Shown piece by piece: positions 5,923-7,919 of a DNA stretch of 7,919 bases. The stretch spans positions 1 to 7,919 of the forward strand of contig SKXS01000115.1 in assembly GCA_007128345.1 (NCBI GenBank), given 5' to 3'. The stretch is from Spirochaetia bacterium (GTDB lineage: Bacteria; Spirochaetota; Spirochaetia; PWKH01). Position 1 is the first letter of the stretch, and the number at the start of each line of letters is the position of its first letter. The notes below the pieces were generated by a model that saw only the letters and a list, made by a program, of their open reading frames with translations, was not told the origin of the DNA and did not search any database. The translations under genes were made by a program, and so were the position numbers.

Positions 5923-6893
5923 GGGACTGAGCCTGTGTGAGCGGTCTTTCCGGGAATAGGTACCGGAACTGTTTCGGCAATACGCTGCACAGCAAGGGTA
6001 TCAGTCATACCTTTCATCACCTCTTCAGGCTTGAGTATGACCCGCTTGGAAAAGATCGGCTGGATCAGGCAGGTAATATCTTCAGGTATCACATAGTCCC
6101 GTCCAGAAAGAGCCGCCAGTGCCTGTGATCCCCGGTAGAGCGCCAGGCTGCCCCGGGGTGAAACACCGAGCCTGAGGAGGCTGCTCTTCCTGGTAGCATC
6201 CACCAGGTCAAGGATGTACCCCCGCAGTTCGCTGCTCACATGGACCGACAGGATTTTCTCCTGATGCCTGAGGATTTCCTCCGGAGATGAGACGGCAGTG
6301 ACCGATTTCACAGGGTGGTCAAGCGCCCGGTTCTGGGATTCCAGGACCTGCGCCTCTGAATCCCGGGGAGGGTATCCGATGGAGAGAGACATGAAGAACC
6401 GGTCCTTCTGAGCTTCCGGCAGAGGATAGGTGCCTTCAAACTCCACCGGGTTTTCCGTGGCGAGTATGAGAAACGGCCTAGGCAGCTGCCTTATGGTATT
6501 ATCTATTGATATTTGCTCTTCCGCCATCGCCTCGAGCAGCGCCGACTGCGTACGGGGAGTTGCACGGTTCACCTCGTCCACCAACACGATATGAGCCTCA
6601 ATGGGCCCTTTCCGGAAGGAGAATTCTCCCTTTTTCGGGTTGTAGATTGATACCCCGAGGATATCGGCAGGCATTAAGTCCGGAGTGCATTGGATACGGG
6701 CGAATGAACCCCCAAGACTTGCCGCCACCGCCCGGGCAAGGATCGTCTTCCCGGTACCGGGAACATCTTCTATAAGCACATGTCCCCTGCAGAGGACTGC
6801 GGCGAGAATCTTCTCCACCTCATCATGCTTGCCGAAAAAAACCTGCTCAACAGCCGTGCTGACCCGAATGCCCCATTCTCTGATTTCGTTCAT
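5919..6893 (-). CDS. MoxR-family AAA+ ATPase
   Basis: AAA+ ATPase of the MoxR branch, 324 aa, typical length. Numbering from the chosen Met: Walker A is EDVPGTGKT (42-50); Walker B is IVLVDEVNRA (102-111, with D106-E107); sensor 1 is ATENP (N148). The MoxR-type stretch GTYPLPEAQKDRF is at 154-166, and the sensor-2 arginine lies in GVSPRGSLAL (R247). The lid domain runs to about 310. MoxR proteins are thought to be ATP-driven chaperones that assemble or activate membrane or periplasmic complexes. The frame is open 31 codons further upstream to 6986, but ATG at 6893-6891 has AGGAG (6899-6903) 5 nt before it and begins with the family-like MNEIREWGIRVSTAVEQVFF, so I take it as the start. It is the first gene of the leftward cluster. 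Confidence 0.95.
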   Translation of the reverse strand: MNEIREWGIRVSTAVEQVFFGKHDEVEKILAAVLCRGHVLIEDVPGTGKTILARAVAASLGGSFARIQCTPDLMPADILGVSIYNPKKGEFSFRKGPIEAHIVLVDEVNRATPRTQSALLEAMAEEQISIDNTIRQLPRPFLILATENPVEFEGTYPLPEAQKDRFFMSLSIGYPPRDSEAQVLESQNRALDHPVKSVTAVSSPEEILRHQEKILSVHVSSELRGYILDLVDATRKSSLLRLGVSPRGSLALYRGSQALAALSGRDYVIPEDITCLIQPIFSKRVILKPEEVMKGMTDTLAVQRIAETVPVPIPGKTAHTGSVP

Positions 6894-6898
6894 TGCAG

Positions 6899-6903
6899 CT
6901 CCT
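6899..6903 (-). promoter_or_regulatory. Ribosome-binding site deciding the MoxR start
   Basis: On the minus strand this is AGGAG with 5 nt to ATG at 6893. It favours this start over the longer open frame beginning at 6986, which would add residues with no family resemblance. Confidence 0.75.
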
Positions 6904-6913
6904 ATGTAAGTCG

Positions 6914-6942
6914 AGTATACCATGGAGCGCCTGGTTGCTCCA
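6914..6942 (-). promoter_or_regulatory. Candidate extended -10 promoter for the leftward cluster
   Basis: On the minus strand TGGTATACT (6922-6914) is an extended -10 element (TGn plus TATACT). The hexamer 17 nt upstream is TGGAGC (6942-6937), a poor -35, as expected for an extended -10 promoter. Transcription would start near 6907, leaving a short leader with the AGGAG site. An alternative -10, a perfect TATAAT at 6994-6989, lies further upstream without a clear -35. Confidence 0.4.
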
Positions 6943-6949
6943 GCAAGCC
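6923..6949. repeat. Overlapping inverted repeats over the -35 region of the MoxR-cluster promoter
   Basis: Two mutually exclusive dyads overlap here. One is TGGAGC-8 nt-GCTCCA (6923-6942). The other is TTGCT-CC-AGCAA (6935-6946), which extends with a one-base bulge to GG...CC (6933-6949). They sit immediately upstream of the candidate extended -10, where an operator would act. No regulator family is recognised, and the dyads may be chance. Confidence 0.35.
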
Positions 6950-7042
6950 AGACTAAGCACCCGTTCAACCATCTGGATAAACCCAAACATTATAGTACAA
7001 ATATTTACCACGTTTTTCCACAGAAAGATGTACATTTTTTAG

Positions 7043-7071
7043 TTGTGTGCAGCCTAAAACGGGTGTACTAT
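7043..7071 (+). promoter_or_regulatory. Candidate sigma-70-type promoter for the lipoprotein gene
   Basis: TTGTGT (7043-7048), a 17-nt spacer and TACTAT (7066-7071) form a moderate -35/-10 pair (three and four matches to consensus). Predicted initiation near 7078 gives a leader of about 45 nt ahead of the GGGAGG site. The -10 overlaps one GTAC motif, and the leader holds the ATGTAC-AGA-GTACAT dyad. Confidence 0.4.
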
Positions 7072-7082
7072 GAGAATAATTA

Positions 7083-7097
7083 ATGTACAGAGTACAT
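7083..7097. repeat. Perfect inverted repeat ATGTAC-AGA-GTACAT
   Basis: Six-base arms with a 3-nt centre lie between the candidate promoter and the start codon of the lipoprotein gene. An 8-base palindrome ATGTACAT at 7028-7035, upstream of the -35, repeats the same half-site. Placement on both sides of the promoter is suggestive of an operator, but no factor can be named. Confidence 0.4.
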
Positions 7098-7111
7098 GTT
7101 CCAAAAGAACG

Positions 7112-7117
7112 TGGGAG
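7112..7117 (+). promoter_or_regulatory. Ribosome-binding site of the lipoprotein gene
   Basis: The sequence TGGGAGGA covers this site, with GGGAGG ending about 5 nt before the ATG at 7123. It supports that start, and the peptide that follows is an immediate signal sequence. Confidence 0.7.
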
Positions 7118-7122
7118 GACCT

Positions 7123-7919
7123 ATGAAAGTAAACATGTTCTGCGGCGTTCTGGTAACAATCCTGCTAGCCTTCCTGCTTTTCGGATGCGATTCCTTACCG
7201 GATACATTAACAGATCTCATTGATGATGACTCCTTAACTGACCTCATTGATGATGCGCTTTCGTATACCATTACATTCAACACAGATGACGGCACGGCTA
7301 TCGTAGATGTGATACTAGCTGAAGGGGCCGTAATTCCCAAGCCTCCCGATCCGACAAAAGCGCTGCACAACTTTGACGGCTGGTACAAAGACGCTGATTT
7401 GACAGAGCCGTGGGATTTTGATACCGACACTATTACTGGCTCCATCACCTTGTATGCAAAGTGGGCAAGAACCTCCTATCAGGTGACCTTCAATCCTAAC
7501 GGGGGTACGGGGAGCATGGCTTCTGTTCAATTTAATTCTGGAACTGATGGAATAAATCTTCCTACCAATGATGAAGATATTACCCGAGACGGGTACCATT
7601 TTATCAGTTGGAATACTGAACCTGACAGAAGTGGTGAAGAACATATGCAGGGTTCTTACATCGATTTGAGCGATAGTGATGTTACTCTATACGCCCAGTG
7701 GTATGTGGACTATAGTGTAGGAGATATCGGTCCAGCTGGAGGCCGAATATTCTATAAGAAGCAGCTCCCTATATTCTCGTATCCTGAATGGATGTATTTG
7801 GAAGCAGCCCCAGAAGCGCATGAGGAGAGCTATACGTGGGGCAGTTACTTAACTCCAGTCCCGGGAACCTTGGACACTGTCGGTTCAGGTCAGAACAATA
7901 CTATACTAATAGTCAACGA
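7123..7919 (+). CDS. Surface lipoprotein with InlB-type repeats, 3' end beyond window
   Basis: The frame stays open from ATG at 7123 to the window end (265 codons). Residues 1-22 form a lipoprotein signal: Lys2, a hydrophobic core and the relaxed lipobox LFGC with Cys22, so the mature protein is probably lipid-anchored. A short acidic tandem repeat (LTDLIDD twice, about 29-44) follows. Then come two Listeria-Bacteroides/InlB B-type repeats: about 48-114 (ITFNTDDG... FDGWYKDADLTEPWDF... LYAKW) and about 118-193 (VTFNPNGGTGSM... GYHFISWNTEPDRSGE... LYAQW). From about 197 a further module begins, VGDIGPAGGRIFYKK... WMYLEAAPEA... YTWG, which I recall from many spirochaete outer-surface proteins. 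The ligand is unknown. It is divergent from the other genes, with its own promoter, and is more AT-rich than the cluster. Confidence 0.85.
   Translation, partial: MKVNMFCGVLVTILLAFLLFGCDSLPDTLTDLIDDDSLTDLIDDALSYTITFNTDDGTAIVDVILAEGAVIPKPPDPTKALHNFDGWYKDADLTEPWDFDTDTITGSITLYAKWARTSYQVTFNPNGGTGSMASVQFNSGTDGINLPTNDEDITRDGYHFISWNTEPDRSGEEHMQGSYIDLSDSDVTLYAQWYVDYSVGDIGPAGGRIFYKKQLPIFSYPEWMYLEAAPEAHEESYTWGSYLTPVPGTLDTVGSGQNNTILIVN
7207..7255 (+). repeat. 27-nt period tandem duplication inside the lipoprotein gene
   Basis: TTAACAGATCTCATTGATG at 7207-7225 (continuing ATG) recurs at 7234-7255 with two mismatches over 22 nt. The period of 27 nt keeps the reading frame and doubles a nine-residue acidic unit containing LTDLIDD, just after the lipid-anchor Cys. 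It may be an expandable linker. Confidence 0.75.

Larger units (their letters stand above)
6894..7122. other. 229-nt divergent intergenic region
   Basis: Separates the leftward MoxR cluster from the rightward lipoprotein gene and must hold promoters for both. It is clearly more AT-rich than the cluster on its left. It contains candidate promoters on each strand, the dyads near 6923-6949, and five GTAC tetranucleotides between 6995 and 7095. No small gene or RNA is apparent. Confidence 0.7.

Noticed and set aside
6894..6986. N-terminal extension of the MoxR frame (31 extra codons)
   Set aside because: The residues do not resemble MoxR N-termini, the region overlaps the candidate promoter and dyads, and a good AGGAG site precedes the downstream ATG at 6893.
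7080..7644. Minus-strand open frames antisense to the lipoprotein gene
   Set aside because: The plus-strand frame has a signal peptide, lipobox and recognisable repeats, while the antisense translations are low-complexity Ser/Val-rich shadows.
1..7919. CRISPR array, tRNA/rRNA genes, insertion sequence or phage genes
   Set aside because: No regularly spaced repeats, no tRNA-like cloverleaf arms and no transposase or integrase frames were seen. The genes are ordinary chromosomal families.

Overview
The window is almost entirely a leftward-reading (minus-strand) gene cluster. It holds ten bacterial genes packed with 4-nt ATGA or GTGA overlaps or gaps of a few bases, followed at the right end by a divergent plus-strand lipoprotein gene that runs off the window. 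The cluster is moderately GC-rich by eye, and the right-hand intergenic region and lipoprotein gene are visibly more AT-rich. The lipoprotein combines a relaxed lipobox, two InlB-type (Listeria-Bacteroides) repeats and a 'GDIGPAGGRIFY...YLEAAPE...WG' module. I associate this combination with free-living Spirochaetes of the Spirochaeta/Treponema type. That assignment is an inference from one gene plus the general flavour of the cluster, not something proven here.

Layout, following transcription from right to left: (i) MoxR-family AAA+ ATPase (5919-6893), DUF58 protein (4705-5922) and a large multipass membrane protein with a DUF4129-like cytoplasmic tail (3194-4708). (ii) A 153-nt gap (3041-3193) that may carry a second promoter. 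(iii) A P-II-like small protein (2669-3040) and a stand-alone type-2 PTS EIIA (2208-2666). (iv) Mrp/Mnh cation/proton antiporter genes in the order E (1692-2204), F (1417-1695), G (1073-1420), MbhD-like/DUF4040 (843-1076), an MbhE+MnhB fusion (46-846), and the first codons of MnhC (1-49), which continues beyond the left edge. (v) To the right, a 229-nt divergent intergenic region (6894-7122) with candidate promoters and inverted repeats, then the lipoprotein gene (from 7123).

The Mrp genes encode membrane subunits of a multi-subunit Na+/H+ antiporter or of a related ion-pumping module. Their order is that of the archaeal/Thermotoga Mbh/Mbx-type modules (ABCDEFG...) and not the classical mrpABCDEFG order. 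In those modules the C-terminal parts of MrpA are separate small genes, but here the MbhE-like piece is fused to MrpB. The most notable point is that two proteins of signalling families known to control transporters, P-II-like and EIIA(Ntr/Fru)-like, are the first genes of this unit and abut mrpE by 3 nt. This suggests a dedicated metabolic control device for the antiporter. MoxR-DUF58-DUF4129 clusters are widespread and are thought to act in chaperone-like assembly or maturation of envelope proteins or complexes. Their placement directly upstream may be functional or incidental.
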